Shown: piece by piece, positions 1 through 8,865 of the stretch
How the letters are laid out: every line of letters starts with the position of its first letter
Position numbering within the stretch: the stretch's first letter is position 1
Assembly: GCF_036345915.1 (NCBI RefSeq)
Contig: NZ_CP107785.1
Coordinates: forward strand, 4,650,001-4,714,000
Direction: 5' to 3'
DNA: 64,000 nt
Source of the DNA: Nocardia sp. NBC_00565
GTDB taxonomy: Bacteria; Actinomycetota; Actinomycetes; Mycobacteriales; Mycobacteriaceae
Notes under the pieces: generated by a model
Database searches by the model: none
What the model was told of the DNA's origin: nothing
Seen by the model: the letters and a program-made list of their open reading frames with translations, nothing else
Translations under genes and position numbers: made by a program

Positions 1-42
1 GACCACGGGCATCGGTGGACCTTTGGTCTTGCTTCCGACCAT
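1..42 (-). CDS. possible start of a leftward gene, cut by the window edge
   Basis: An ATG at position 42 opens a minus-strand frame that stays open to the window edge (MVGSKTKGPPMPVV). It lies about 80 nt downstream, on the minus strand, of the -10-like TTAACG box that belongs to the putative response-regulator site at 143-175. That is why a gene is suspected here. No clear ribosome binding site is visible and only 14 codons can be read, so no family can be assigned. An upstream 19-codon minus-strand ORF (from position 100, stop at 42-44) could be a leader or chance. Confidence 0.25.
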   Translation of the reverse strand, partial: MVGSKTKGPPMPVV

Positions 43-142
43 CAGCGTATATCCATGTGAGCGTTCTTTTCATCGCGGTTATGAGGTGTCGGCAACGTCA
101 TGGGCCCGAATACGGTGAACGTTAAGGCATTGCCACAGGCGG

Positions 143-175
143 GAACATCCGTCGGGTCGTACGGAAATATCCGTA
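143..175 (-). promoter_or_regulatory. putative response-regulator site A (two half-sites, 22-bp pitch)
   Basis: On the minus strand TACGGATATTT (165-175) is followed exactly 22 bp later by GACGGATGTTC (143-153), and after 17 nt by TTAACG (120-125) as a possible -10. The same arrangement occurs at 4471-4503 and 8764-8796. OmpR/PhoB-type regulators usually bind direct half-sites, so the orphan regulator at 8866 is the natural candidate. The orientation points left, out of the window. Confidence 0.6.
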
Positions 176-218
176 CCGGACGGTGCCATAGCGATAAATC
201 TGCCGACCACGACGGTAA

Positions 219-749
219 ATGTCGAAGTCGGCAGATCACTCTCAGTTGACTACCCCTGTCGACCGCATCCGCGTCCTGGAAACCTGCGCCGTCTACCTAC
301 GCCAGCACGCGGGCGCAGATTCACGCCCGGATCCCGAAGAGCAGCCACCGGCCGATATCGCCGCAACCCTGGCCGCTATCCGTCGACACAAATACTCTGC
401 AGACGAGCCGCCGCTGAACCTGTCCCGTATTCGAATCCCACGGGCGAACTCGACCGGCGCGCGCCTGACCGGCGCGGATCTCGCACATACCGAACTGACC
501 GCCGCAACCCTGCGCGGCGCGACACTGACCACCGCCGACCTCACCAACTGCATCCTCGAGCGGGCCGATCTCACCGCGACCGATCTCACTCGGGCCAGGC
601 TGACCGGCGCGCGCCTGACCGAAACCGAACTGACCGGTGCCGCACTGACCGACGCCGATTTGCGTGGCGCCGATCTGCGCGGCAGCATCGGTCTCACCGC
701 CGAACAGCTTCAGCGAGCCCACACCGACGCGCGCACCCAACTGCCGTGA
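219..749 (+). CDS. pentapeptide-repeat protein
   Basis: A 176-residue protein whose second half (about residues 75-160) is a run of A(D/N)LxxA/T-type pentapeptides such as GADLAHTELTAATLRGATL and TDADLRGADLRGS. These are expected to fold as a right-handed quadrilateral beta helix. The first 70 residues are not repetitive. There is no signal peptide or membrane segment, so a cytoplasmic protein is expected. Some family members (MfpA, Qnr) mimic DNA and protect gyrase, but most have no known role and nothing here marks an MfpA orthologue. The ATG at 219 has only a weak upstream Shine-Dalgarno, so the start is uncertain. The gene stands alone, followed by a convergent gene. Confidence 0.75.
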   Translation: MSKSADHSQLTTPVDRIRVLETCAVYLRQHAGADSRPDPEEQPPADIAATLAAIRRHKYSADEPPLNLSRIRIPRANSTGARLTGADLAHTELTAATLRGATLTTADLTNCILERADLTATDLTRARLTGARLTETELTGAALTDADLRGADLRGSIGLTAEQLQRAHTDARTQLP

Positions 750-803
750 TGGCATGGACTCAGTCGTGGACCGCCTCGGACACCGGCGAGAGGCCGAGCG
801 ACA

Positions 804-1220
804 CTACAACTTCCGTACGGCGCGCCGCACGGCGTCGACAGTGCTCTCCGGTGAAGTGTTGAAACAGAACACTATTCCAGGCGCAGCCGCGCTCAACACG
901 TTGACGATTCGCTCGAACAGCAAGGTGTGCTCGGGGATCATCCGGATCGCTCCCCCGATCATCGCCACGGCAACCGGCCCGTCGGCCAAGCGCGCGCGAA
1001 TCTCGCGTTCGGCGTCCTCGGGCGCGGCGCCCACCAAGCAGGACACCGCGTCGAGTCCGGCCGCACGCATCGCGGCGTTCCCGGCTTCGATGCGCGCGAG
1101 CAGCTTCGGCTCGTCGAGGTCCGGAAACTGGCTGTAGTCAAGGGATTTCGGGTGCAGCCCGATTGTCAGAATGCGACGCGCCGCCGGTGACGCCTCGAGG
1201 ACCGAGTCTTCGTGAACCAT
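804..1220 (-). CDS. conserved hypothetical protein, 138 aa
   Basis: The start is placed at the ATG at 1220 because AAGGAG lies 9 nt upstream; an in-frame ATG at 1250 has no such signal. The protein begins MVHEDSVLEASPAARRILTI and contains the glycine-rich stretch PVAVAMIGGAIRMIPEH, resembling a small alpha/beta fold. I do not recognise a characterised family. No signal peptide or membrane helix is seen. A near-perfect AT-rich palindrome (1255-1285) sits 35 nt before the start and probably controls this gene. It converges on the pentapeptide gene. Confidence 0.65.
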   Translation of the reverse strand: MVHEDSVLEASPAARRILTIGLHPKSLDYSQFPDLDEPKLLARIEAGNAAMRAAGLDAVSCLVGAAPEDAEREIRARLADGPVAVAMIGGAIRMIPEHTLLFERIVNVLSAAAPGIVFCFNTSPESTVDAVRRAVRKL

Positions 1221-1254
1221 GCCAGCACACTCCTTGACGCCGAGCTCCATTTAC

Positions 1255-1285
1255 ATTTGTTTACAAAGCTACTTTGAAAACAAAT
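1255..1285 (-). promoter_or_regulatory. AT-rich near-perfect palindrome upstream of the 138-aa gene
   Basis: TTGTTTACAAAG (1257-1268) and CTTTGAAAACAA (1272-1283) are reverse complements with one mismatch, around CTA; AT dinucleotides extend each arm. It is strikingly A+T rich for this genome and lies just upstream of the start at 1220. Its size and position suggest the operator of a dimeric regulator (TetR, MarR or PadR type), but no such regulator gene is adjacent. Confidence 0.6.
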
Positions 1286-1596
1286 ATTTAGTCAAGAGAT
1301 CGACCACGGCGAGCCGTGTCACCGCAGGCAGAAGCGACTTTCGGGGCAAAGTTCCCAATCGTGGCGACACATTAACGTGGTGTTCGTGTTGCGGGACGAC
1401 GGCGGCGCTCTCGGCCGGATCCGCCGTCCTGTCCCAGAGCAATATCGTCCGACGGTTGCGCTGGTCGATTCGCTGTTGCTTGATGCCGAACGACTGGCGG
1501 CAAGGACACGGAGTCTCCTCGCCGCCGCATCAGCCCGTAACTCAGCCGATGCGCTGGGGATCGAGGGCTGCGAACAGGGCGACGACCGGATCAGTA
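1286..1596. other. stretch without a recognised gene
   Basis: No convincing reading frame is seen. One half of the TTCCCA-N4-TGGGAA motif appears at 1352-1367 (TTCCCA, ATCG, TGGCGA), but it is too degenerate to call a site. The remainder looks like the region downstream of the LuxR-type gene ending at 1597. Confidence 0.4.
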
Positions 1597-4401
1597 TTAC
1601 GCGATCGCCGTGGCGATCTCACGGCGCGAGTGCAGTCCTAGCTTCGCCAGGATGTTGGAGACGTGGGATTGAATCGTCCGGCGGGACAGGAACATCTGGT
1701 CCGCGATGTCGGAGTTCGAGTGGCCTTCGGCCACCAAGGCGGCGACCTTCAATTCGGTGTCGGTCAAAGCGGACCGGCCGGATTTGGGGCGGTTGCGCGG
1801 TCCGCGGACACCACGTCGAATGCCGTAGGGCCGCATGCGCGCTACCGTTCGCGCAATATCCCAGGACGCACCGAGACCGGTGTAGAGATCGATGGCGGCG
1901 TCCAGGGCACGGCGGGCGGTGGCGCTGTTGCCATCGGCGGCGAACAACGCGGCGGCGTTCTCATAGGACTGCGCCTCGTTGAACGGCCGACCGGCCTGCC
2001 GGAACGCAGCGGCGGCGGTGAGCAGGGCGGCTGGTTCGCGGTCGGCGAGGCCGCGGCACAGCAGTGCGACACCGGTTCTGGCGGCGGTCGGCTGGCGCGC
2101 CGCCAGCTCGTCCGCGTCCACCACCACCGAGCGCGCCGCATCCTTGTCCCCGACAGCGGCGGCCAGCCGGGCGATATCGGGGAAGATGCAGTACAACGTG
2201 GGCGCGGTCAACCCGTCGGCGAGCCGCTGCTGGGCGTCCACGAGCAGGTCCAGCGCCCCGCGCGGATCGCCGCGGGTCTCGAGCAGCAGCGCCTTCACCC
2301 ACGGATAGAACTGGGCGTACCCACTGCTGCCCAGTTGGTCGTTCGGTGCGGGAATGGCGTCCGGATCGGGCAGAAAGGTGCCGCGGTGGATGCCGATCAG
2401 CGCGGCCAGGCTGTGCAGGACCGGGGTGTAACCGAAGACATCGGGCATGGCCATCGCCGAGGTGCATTCGGCCATCGCGTCATCCCAGCGACCGTCCAAC
2501 CAGTACAACCGCGCCGTCGCGACCACGTTCGGAGCCAGGAACACACCGTGGATCCGCCGGTTGTGTCCGATGGCTTGGCGCAGGGCGGCCTCGGCATCGG
2601 CGAACCGATCCAGCTCGATCAAGCAGTGGGCGTAGAGCACATACGGATCGAATTGGTCCGAGCCGAAACCGTTTTCGAAGACGGCCAGGATGCGGCTGCT
2701 CAACTCCAAAGCCTCGTCGAGATAGCCTCGGGTGTAGCGCACGGCCCCCAGCGCCATGAGTCCGTATCCGGTGGCGAGCGGGTTCGCGGTGGTCTCCCCC
2801 AGCCGCAATGCCTGCTCGGCCGCCGCCTCCGCGGCATCGAGGCGGCCGAGGAAGAAGTTGTCCAGTCCGACCAGACCGTGGAAGCGGCCCGCGTCCTCGA
2901 TCGCGAGATCCGCGATGGCCAGCGCCGTTTCGGCCTCGCTCACCGCGTGCTGCAATCGTCCCTGGGCATGGCAGGTCTGCGTCAGCAGCCACCGCAGTTC
3001 GACCTCATCGCGGTAGGCCGGTCGGTTCCGCAGCGCTGTTCGGACAATGGCTTCCGCCTCGGTCGGGCGGCCGTTCCACAGCAGTGCCTGGACCTGCAAC
3101 CGCACCAGCGCCGGGCGTATCGCACTGTCGAGATTCGGGGTCCTCGCCGCTCGGTTCAACAGCTTCACCGCGATCTCCGGCGCGCGCACGATCAGCTTGT
3201 CGGCCACCGCCACCAACCAGTCGAGAGTGGTTGTGTCCAGCTCGTTCTCATCCGCCAGCAGGTAGTAGCCGATCCGCTCGATGGGCGCGTCGGTCGCCAG
3301 CAGGATCTGTCCGGCCCGGCGCAGTAGCCCGGCGCGCAGCGAGGCGGGTAATTGTTCGGCCAGCACTTGGCGGATCAGATCGTGCCGGAAGACCAGTTCG
3401 GAGTCGGCGCGCGACAGCAGCCCACCGTCGGTCGCCTCGGTGACCGCACTCCAGACTTCCAGGATTGGGCTGTCCAGGACCGCCGCCAGTTCGGCGACGT
3501 GCACAGTCGGTCCCAGCGTGGCGGCCATCGGCAGGATATGCCGTGTCGGGCGGGACAGGAATGCCAGCCGCTGGGTGATCGCCTGCGCCAGGGAGACGGG
3601 CAGAGCGCTGTCGAGCGCCGCCGGGTCGGCGGTGTCGGCCACGATCGTGATGGCGTCCTCGCGCATCAGAGCGTCCACCAATTCCTTGATGTACAGCGGA
3701 TTTCCGCCCGCGCCGACCACCTTGTGCATCAGGCCGGGCCCCGGTGCGGCACCGACCAGCTGACGCACCAACAGCTCGGCCGCCGAATCGGGCAGTGCGT
3801 CGAGCCGGATCGAGGTGGCACGGCGTTCGGCGAGTTCGGCCGACAACGCGGCGAACGCCTTGTCCCGTGGCAGCGGACGCGCCGCGAGCAACAGCAGCAG
3901 CGGTAGATCGTCCAGGACGGTGCAGAGCCGGTGCAGCACCGACACGCTCTGGCGATCCGCCCAGTGGACATCGTCGATGATCAACGCCACCGGACCGGCC
4001 GCGCACCAGGTGTCGACCAAATCGAGGATCGCCTCGGTGATCGCGAACTCGTGTGACGCCGCGCCATCGCCGGCGCGGTCCCCATTGCGCAGCAGCGCAC
4101 GCACCGGGTCCGATCGCTTATCGGCAGTACCGCGGTCGATATCCAACCAGGAGCAGACCGCCGCGAATGGCACATCCTGCTGCAGTTCCTTCGCGGCACC
4201 CAGGCGCACCCGTAGACCATCGGCCGCGTATCGAGCCGCGACCGCATCGAGCAGCGCGGTCTTGCCGATACCCGGCTCACCCTCGACGAGCAGTACTGTC
4301 ACCTGACCCGCGACGGCCTTGCGTCCGAGCGACACCGCCCGCTCGACCTCGGCATCACGACCGACGAGCACCGAAGCGAGCGAGTCCTGCACGAAGGGCA
4401 T
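1597..4401 (-). CDS. large AAA-ATPase LuxR-family transcriptional regulator (LAL type)
   Basis: A 934-residue regulator of the LAL group (large ATP-binding LuxR). The N-terminus has an AAA ATPase with Walker A GEPGIGKTA and Walker B VALIIDDVHWAD. The middle is a long alpha-helical TPR-like region. The C-terminus carries a LuxR/FixJ helix-turn-helix (LTDTELKVAALVAEGHSNSD, then IADQMFLSRRTIQSHVSNIL). The family activates genes in an ATP-dependent, often ligand-dependent way. The start is set at the ATG at 4401 (MPFVQDSLASVLVGRD): family homology begins there, and the longer frame to 4569 adds arginine-rich residues and would run through the putative regulatory site at 4471-4503. It is divergent from the phosphotransferase-like gene at 4605 and shares the intergenic region with it. 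Confidence 0.9.
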   Translation of the reverse strand: MPFVQDSLASVLVGRDAEVERAVSLGRKAVAGQVTVLLVEGEPGIGKTALLDAVAARYAADGLRVRLGAAKELQQDVPFAAVCSWLDIDRGTADKRSDPVRALLRNGDRAGDGAASHEFAITEAILDLVDTWCAAGPVALIIDDVHWADRQSVSVLHRLCTVLDDLPLLLLLAARPLPRDKAFAALSAELAERRATSIRLDALPDSAAELLVRQLVGAAPGPGLMHKVVGAGGNPLYIKELVDALMREDAITIVADTADPAALDSALPVSLAQAITQRLAFLSRPTRHILPMAATLGPTVHVAELAAVLDSPILEVWSAVTEATDGGLLSRADSELVFRHDLIRQVLAEQLPASLRAGLLRRAGQILLATDAPIERIGYYLLADENELDTTTLDWLVAVADKLIVRAPEIAVKLLNRAARTPNLDSAIRPALVRLQVQALLWNGRPTEAEAIVRTALRNRPAYRDEVELRWLLTQTCHAQGRLQHAVSEAETALAIADLAIEDAGRFHGLVGLDNFFLGRLDAAEAAAEQALRLGETTANPLATGYGLMALGAVRYTRGYLDEALELSSRILAVFENGFGSDQFDPYVLYAHCLIELDRFADAEAALRQAIGHNRRIHGVFLAPNVVATARLYWLDGRWDDAMAECTSAMAMPDVFGYTPVLHSLAALIGIHRGTFLPDPDAIPAPNDQLGSSGYAQFYPWVKALLLETRGDPRGALDLLVDAQQRLADGLTAPTLYCIFPDIARLAAAVGDKDAARSVVVDADELAARQPTAARTGVALLCRGLADREPAALLTAAAAFRQAGRPFNEAQSYENAAALFAADGNSATARRALDAAIDLYTGLGASWDIARTVARMRPYGIRRGVRGPRNRPKSGRSALTDTELKVAALVAEGHSNSDIADQMFLSRRTIQSHVSNILAKLGLHSRREIATAIA

Positions 4402-4470
4402 CCTAAGCGCACGCGCACGGGCCCGGCGAACGCTCCCAGTCGGAAATAAGCACGGTATTCGCCGGACCGA

Positions 4471-4503
4471 TGCGGATATTCCGGTTCTGAATGACGGATG
4501 TTC
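4471..4503 (+). promoter_or_regulatory. putative response-regulator site B with -10 box
   Basis: TGCGGATATTC (4471-4481) and GACGGATGTTC (4493-4503) are direct half-sites 22 bp apart. A 17-nt gap leads to TAGCAT (4521-4526), then CCGGA. Spacing and downstream bases match site C at 8764 exactly. The orientation points to the phosphotransferase-like gene starting at 4605, and the site also lies between it and the divergent LuxR-type gene. Confidence 0.7.
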
Positions 4504-4604
4504 GCGCCGCCCCCCTGCCCTAGCATCCGGATTGCCGCAGCTCGACGCCGGAAAACAGGTCGGGCACAACGCGTTCGAATGCCGTCCGAGCAGAGGAGAT
4601 CCCG

Positions 4605-5810
4605 TTGGAGCCGCAGGCGACCGCTCGCCGTCCCGCGCTAGCGATAGTGCGGGGAATCACTCGCATCGGCGGTCATGTCGCCAGGGAGGCGGTGGTGCGC
4701 CCGCGGGCTGTCGAGGCGACCGACGTACCGGTGATCGGTCGGGAGGTGACCGCGGACTGGCTCACCGCGGTGTTGTGCGCGGGCCATCCCGGTGCCGCCG
4801 TGCAGACCTTCGCCAGCGAGACCGCGAGCACCGGCACCTCGACCCGCTGGAAGCTGAACGTCACCTACAACGAAGCCGGCCGCGTCGCCGGTCTGCCGGA
4901 AAACCTGTTCGCGAAGACGACCGCGGACTTCAAACAGCGGCTCACCCTGGACCTGGCCGGAATACTCGCCGGTGAGCCCGGATTCTTCAAACACCTGCGG
5001 CCCGAACTGGATATCGAGGCGCCGCGCGGCTTCCACAGCGCCGTCGATGAGCGCTCCGGGCGGTCGATCTCGTTGCTCGAGGATATCGTCAGCACCAAGG
5101 GCGCGAGCTTCTGCACGCCGGCGACACCGATCGGGCGGGCGCAGACCGAGGATCTGCTGCGCACCATGGCGACCTGGCACGCGCGCTACTGGGACGACCA
5201 AGACCTCGAGCGGCATCGCTGGCTGAAACCGCCGCGAGCGCACTTCGCCAATCTCGACCGGCTGATCGGAATGTCCAAACGGTCCCAGGTCGGGGCCAGG
5301 CGAGCGGCGACGGTGCTGCCGGACATACTTCCCGCCCAACACGATCGGCTGTATCGCGCGCTGGAGCGTTCGCTCGAGATCGCCAGCACCGGCCCGCAGA
5401 CCTTCCTGCACGGTGATAGCCATATCGGCAACACCTACATCACCGCCGCCGGTCGCATGGGATTCACCGACTGGCAGGTCGTGCTGCGTGGCAGTTGGGC
5501 CTACGACTTCGCCTATGTGGTCAGCTCGGGTCTCGCGGTGGCCGACCGCCGGGCCTGGGAGCGCGACCTGTTGACCGGCTACCTCGAGCGCCTCGCGGCC
5601 TGCGGCGCACCGGCACCCGATTTCGATACCGCGTGGCTGGCCTACCGCCAGCAGGCGTTGTATCCGTATTTCATCTGGCTGTCGACCATCGGCCACAGCG
5701 CCATCCAGCCGAAGTATCAGCCCGACGAGATCTCGCTCGGCATCATCGAGCGCACCGCGATGACCGTACTCGACCTCGAAGCCGCGCAGGCGGTCGAGGA
5801 AGCCCGATGA
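4605..5810 (+). CDS. phosphotransferase-enzyme family protein (APH/choline-kinase fold)
   Basis: A 401-residue protein with the aminoglycoside-phosphotransferase/choline-kinase fold. The catalytic loop is seen as FLHGDSHIGNTY and the metal-binding aspartate as GFTDWQVVLRG, both about two thirds along. The N-lobe has VTYNEAGRVAGLPENLFAKT. These enzymes phosphorylate small hydroxylated molecules; the substrate cannot be told from sequence, and resistance should not be assumed. Translation starts at a TTG at 4605, supported by GAGGAG ending 6-7 nt upstream. The promoter region carries site B, a near copy of the one before the response regulator gene, so co-regulation is likely. No clear terminator follows. 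Confidence 0.85.
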   Translation: MEPQATARRPALAIVRGITRIGGHVAREAVVRPRAVEATDVPVIGREVTADWLTAVLCAGHPGAAVQTFASETASTGTSTRWKLNVTYNEAGRVAGLPENLFAKTTADFKQRLTLDLAGILAGEPGFFKHLRPELDIEAPRGFHSAVDERSGRSISLLEDIVSTKGASFCTPATPIGRAQTEDLLRTMATWHARYWDDQDLERHRWLKPPRAHFANLDRLIGMSKRSQVGARRAATVLPDILPAQHDRLYRALERSLEIASTGPQTFLHGDSHIGNTYITAAGRMGFTDWQVVLRGSWAYDFAYVVSSGLAVADRRAWERDLLTGYLERLAACGAPAPDFDTAWLAYRQQALYPYFIWLSTIGHSAIQPKYQPDEISLGIIERTAMTVLDLEAAQAVEEAR

Positions 5811-5924
5811 GTCACGGGGCCGGGCCCAGCTGACGCGCAGCGTCGGAAACCGTTGCCGCACCTTCGAATACACCGCGACGATAGCCGGACCGTGCGCTGC
5901 CGATCGGCACCGGCGGCGGTCGGC

Positions 5925-8525
5925 TCAGGATCGTCGCGGCCGCGTTCTGCGTTGGCTCGGATCCTCCGGTCGACCTGCGGCTGCCTGCGCTACCTCAGCT
6001 CGCCGGTCAGCGGGCACGAACGTGGCGATGTCGGCTCGCGAATTGATCATCAACTTCTGGAAGATCGCGACCATCTGAGCGTCCACCGTTTTGAACGAAC
6101 TGCCTCGGCGGGCGGCGATCGCGCTATTGGTCCAGCCTGCCGCGGCGAGCGTGGCCACCTCCTGCTCGGCAACCGACAGCTCCGGCCATGGCGACGGACG
6201 GCTGCGCCGGACCGGGTGATCCACCGCTACCTTGTCCAACGACAGCGTGCCCGATGCCAGCCGAGCCACCTCGCTGTGCTCGGGTCGCAGCATCGAGCCC
6301 TCACGCTCGCTCGCGGCAAAACCCTCGTCCCCGAGCACATCGCGCGCGATGTCGATCGCCTTGGCGGTTTCGATAGCGAACGGACCCAGGTTCGCGATAT
6401 CCACCCCGAGTCGCTGCCGTAGCGCGGCCGCCCCACCGCTGAGCTGGGCGATTTCGGCGGCCCACGCCAGCACTCGATCCGCGCCGTTCGCGGACTTCGC
6501 CTCCTCGACCATCCGAGCAAGGGTCCAGGTCCGGATGTGCACCGCCCAGACCTCACCCCACTTGTCACGCATCGACAGTTGACTCGCCAGCGCAGTGCGC
6601 CCCACCGCCAATGCCTGCTTCGTATCACCATGTTTGGTCAACGCGATCGCCCATGCCAATTCGGCCCAGGATTTCACCCACGGCGCCCCCGATGCGGTGG
6701 CATTGTCCAGATGACGGCGCGCGATATCCAGGGCTTGGACCGCGGTGCCCAAGAAGCCGGCGGCCAGCGCCTCGAACAATGCACCCATCACCGCACCACC
6801 GAGATCGCCTTGGGCGGTGAACTTCTCGCGCGCGACACCCAACACTGTCACCGCACGCGCGTCACACCCCACCAGCAACAGCTCGCACCCGCGCGTGAAT
6901 TCCACCGCTGCGGGCAGATCGAGATCGCGCACGGGATCGGCGCGCCAATCGGCGACTTCGGGGTCCTCGACACAGGCGGCGACGCAGGCATCGAGCATGC
7001 GCCCGGCATCCTCGTGCACGCCCTGACACATGCTGATCCAGCCGAGCAACGCCATCGCCGAAACCTGCAGCTCCACCGGTTCCGGATCGAGCAGACGAGT
7101 GGCCTGGAGGGTCCGCTCGGCCCAGCGGCGGGATTCGCGCAGCGAACCTCGGAAGAACGGAACGCGCAGGGCGATCAGGCCCATCGCGATCTCCAGACCG
7201 ACCGCCGCTTCCCCGGGCGTAGCAAGACTGCTGTCGATGGCGCAGAGCAGGTTGTCCCACTCCGCGCACGCCCAGTTCAGCATGTCCTGCTCCGCCGGGC
7301 CGAACCATTCGGCTCGAGCTCGGTTCACCTTGTCCCGGTAGTAGCGACGATGCCGCGATGTCAGCCGCGCCCATTCCGCGCCCGCCGAACGCTCGCGCAG
7401 TCGCTGTGCGGCGAATACCCGGAAACTCTCCAACAGTGAGTACCGAACTTCGGTCGCGCTCCGGTGTACCGAAACCAGAGACTGATCCACTAGGCGCTCG
7501 AGCAGACCCGCGACTTCCTCAGGCGCGATCCGTACTCGCCCATCGTTCGCATCGTCGTCGAAATCGGCGCAGACCCCCTCGATCGCCTCCCGCTCGGCTC
7601 CTACCTCCAACACGGACGCCCGGTCCTCGTCATCGGGTTCGATGTCATAGCCCGCGGCGAATACCGACATCCGCTCGAAGAGCAGCCGTTCCTTGTCCGC
7701 ACAGAGATCGAACGACCACGCGATGACATCGCGGATGCCCTGATGCCGCGCATCGGCGCCGACGCGGGGACCGTGCGACCACTGCAACCGTCGATCGGTC
7801 ATTTCCCCGTTGAGATCACGCAAGATCATCGGTAGCGGTTGGCGCAGTAGCCGTGCGGCGGCCAGGCGAATGTAGAGCGGATGGTTGTGCACATGTCGGC
7901 AGATCGAATCCGCCAGCGCGAGTTGGTTATCCGCGACGGCATAACCCGTCAGTTCCGCCCGTTTGCGAAATAGTGTCAGCGCCTGGTCCCGAGGCAACGA
8001 TCCGACGGCGACCAGTCGTTCGTCCACCCATCCGATCGCCTCGCGGCTGGTCGCCAGCACCGTGAGACCGGGCACTTCGTCGAGCAGTTCGGCGATCAAT
8101 CGGCCTGCCCCGTCCAGGACGTGCTCGCAATTGTCCATCACCAAAACGGTCTGCAACGTGCGGCCGACCGCGTCGGAGCGGGTGAGTGTGTCGACCAGCG
8201 CGGCCCATGCCGATCGACCGGAGAAGTCGGCGTCGACGATCGCCTGCGCGAGTTCGTCCTCGACCGCCGTCGCGTCGGCGCCCTTGGCCAGTCGAGCCAG
8301 CCGCACCCAATAGACCCTCGCCCGCCGAGCCTTGTGGTACCGGTGGGCAGCCTCGGTGGCAAGGCGAGTCTTTCCGATCCCACCCGAACCGATCAACGTG
8401 ATCAGGCGCGTCGAATCCAGCAGCAGCGTCGCGATCTTTGCCAGCTCTCGTTCGCGACCGACGAAATCACTGGTAGCCGCCGGCGGCGCAGCACTGCCCG
8501 AGGACCGTCGCACAGACACATTCAC
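5925..8525 (-). CDS. NB-ARC-like ATPase with C-terminal LuxR-type HTH
   Basis: A second large regulator, 866 residues, distinct from the one at 1597. The N-terminal ATPase has FVGRERELAKIATLLLDS, Walker A GSGGIGKTR and Walker B TVLVMDNCEHVLD, followed by SREAIG, a pattern typical of AfsR/NB-ARC (STAND) proteins. A long helical TPR-like region follows from about residue 400. The C-terminal domain (SVAEQEVATLAAAGWTNSAI then KTVDAQMVAIFQKL) is a LuxR-type HTH. STAND proteins work as nucleotide-dependent switches. The gene converges on the phosphotransferase-like gene and is divergent from the response regulator gene at 8866. Confidence 0.88.
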   Translation of the reverse strand: MNVSVRRSSGSAAPPAATSDFVGRERELAKIATLLLDSTRLITLIGSGGIGKTRLATEAAHRYHKARRARVYWVRLARLAKGADATAVEDELAQAIVDADFSGRSAWAALVDTLTRSDAVGRTLQTVLVMDNCEHVLDGAGRLIAELLDEVPGLTVLATSREAIGWVDERLVAVGSLPRDQALTLFRKRAELTGYAVADNQLALADSICRHVHNHPLYIRLAAARLLRQPLPMILRDLNGEMTDRRLQWSHGPRVGADARHQGIRDVIAWSFDLCADKERLLFERMSVFAAGYDIEPDDEDRASVLEVGAEREAIEGVCADFDDDANDGRVRIAPEEVAGLLERLVDQSLVSVHRSATEVRYSLLESFRVFAAQRLRERSAGAEWARLTSRHRRYYRDKVNRARAEWFGPAEQDMLNWACAEWDNLLCAIDSSLATPGEAAVGLEIAMGLIALRVPFFRGSLRESRRWAERTLQATRLLDPEPVELQVSAMALLGWISMCQGVHEDAGRMLDACVAACVEDPEVADWRADPVRDLDLPAAVEFTRGCELLLVGCDARAVTVLGVAREKFTAQGDLGGAVMGALFEALAAGFLGTAVQALDIARRHLDNATASGAPWVKSWAELAWAIALTKHGDTKQALAVGRTALASQLSMRDKWGEVWAVHIRTWTLARMVEEAKSANGADRVLAWAAEIAQLSGGAAALRQRLGVDIANLGPFAIETAKAIDIARDVLGDEGFAASEREGSMLRPEHSEVARLASGTLSLDKVAVDHPVRRSRPSPWPELSVAEQEVATLAAAGWTNSAIAARRGSSFKTVDAQMVAIFQKLMINSRADIATFVPADRRAEVAQAAAGRPEDPSQRRTRPRRS

Positions 8526-8763
8526 GCACAGTAGTCGCCGAGGCGCGCGCTAGCGCGTCGACTATCGCGGCAGGTGGACAAGATCATAGGTAGCCGCCGG
8601 ACATCGGGTAGCGCCACCGGCTACCGACGTAGGGCACTACGCCGAATCAGCCAGCGACGGCGCCGAAACCACCCTGCGCTAGCGGATCGCAGCCGTCCCC
8701 GATGCAGCTGGTCTACCTATCGAACAATCCTGATTGTCATCGAACCGGATCCCCTCGCATCGG
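8526..8763. other. intergenic region between divergent regulators
   Basis: No gene is supported. It holds the upstream region of the 866-aa regulator and leads into the paired half-sites at 8764-8796. Confidence 0.5.
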
Positions 8764-8796
8764 TGCGGATGTTCACGTCCGGCGTGACGGATGTTC
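8764..8796 (+). promoter_or_regulatory. putative response-regulator site C (autoregulatory) with -10 box
   Basis: TGCGGATGTTC (8764-8774) and GACGGATGTTC (8786-8796) are direct repeats 22 bp apart. A 17-nt gap leads to TAGCGT (8814-8819), then CCGGA. The start codon of the response regulator gene is 47 nt further on. This is the cleanest of the three sites. Confidence 0.75.
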
Positions 8797-8865
8797 CTCG
8801 CGGGCCCATCCCATAGCGTCCGGACTACCGCAGTTCTCGCCAGGAAAGTCATGGAGGTGTTGGCT

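Noticed and set aside
42..239. 65-codon minus-strand frame
   Set aside because: It spans the putative regulatory site A and its -10, has no ribosome binding site and no recognisable content; only the short part below position 42 was kept as a possible gene start.
1663..3327. Open frame of 554 codons on the plus strand
   Set aside because: Antisense to the LAL regulator; Gly/Arg/Gln-rich composition without any family pattern.
4605..5810. Aminoglycoside resistance gene
   Set aside because: The fold fits, but many phosphotransferase-family proteins have other substrates and there is no specific match to a known resistance enzyme.
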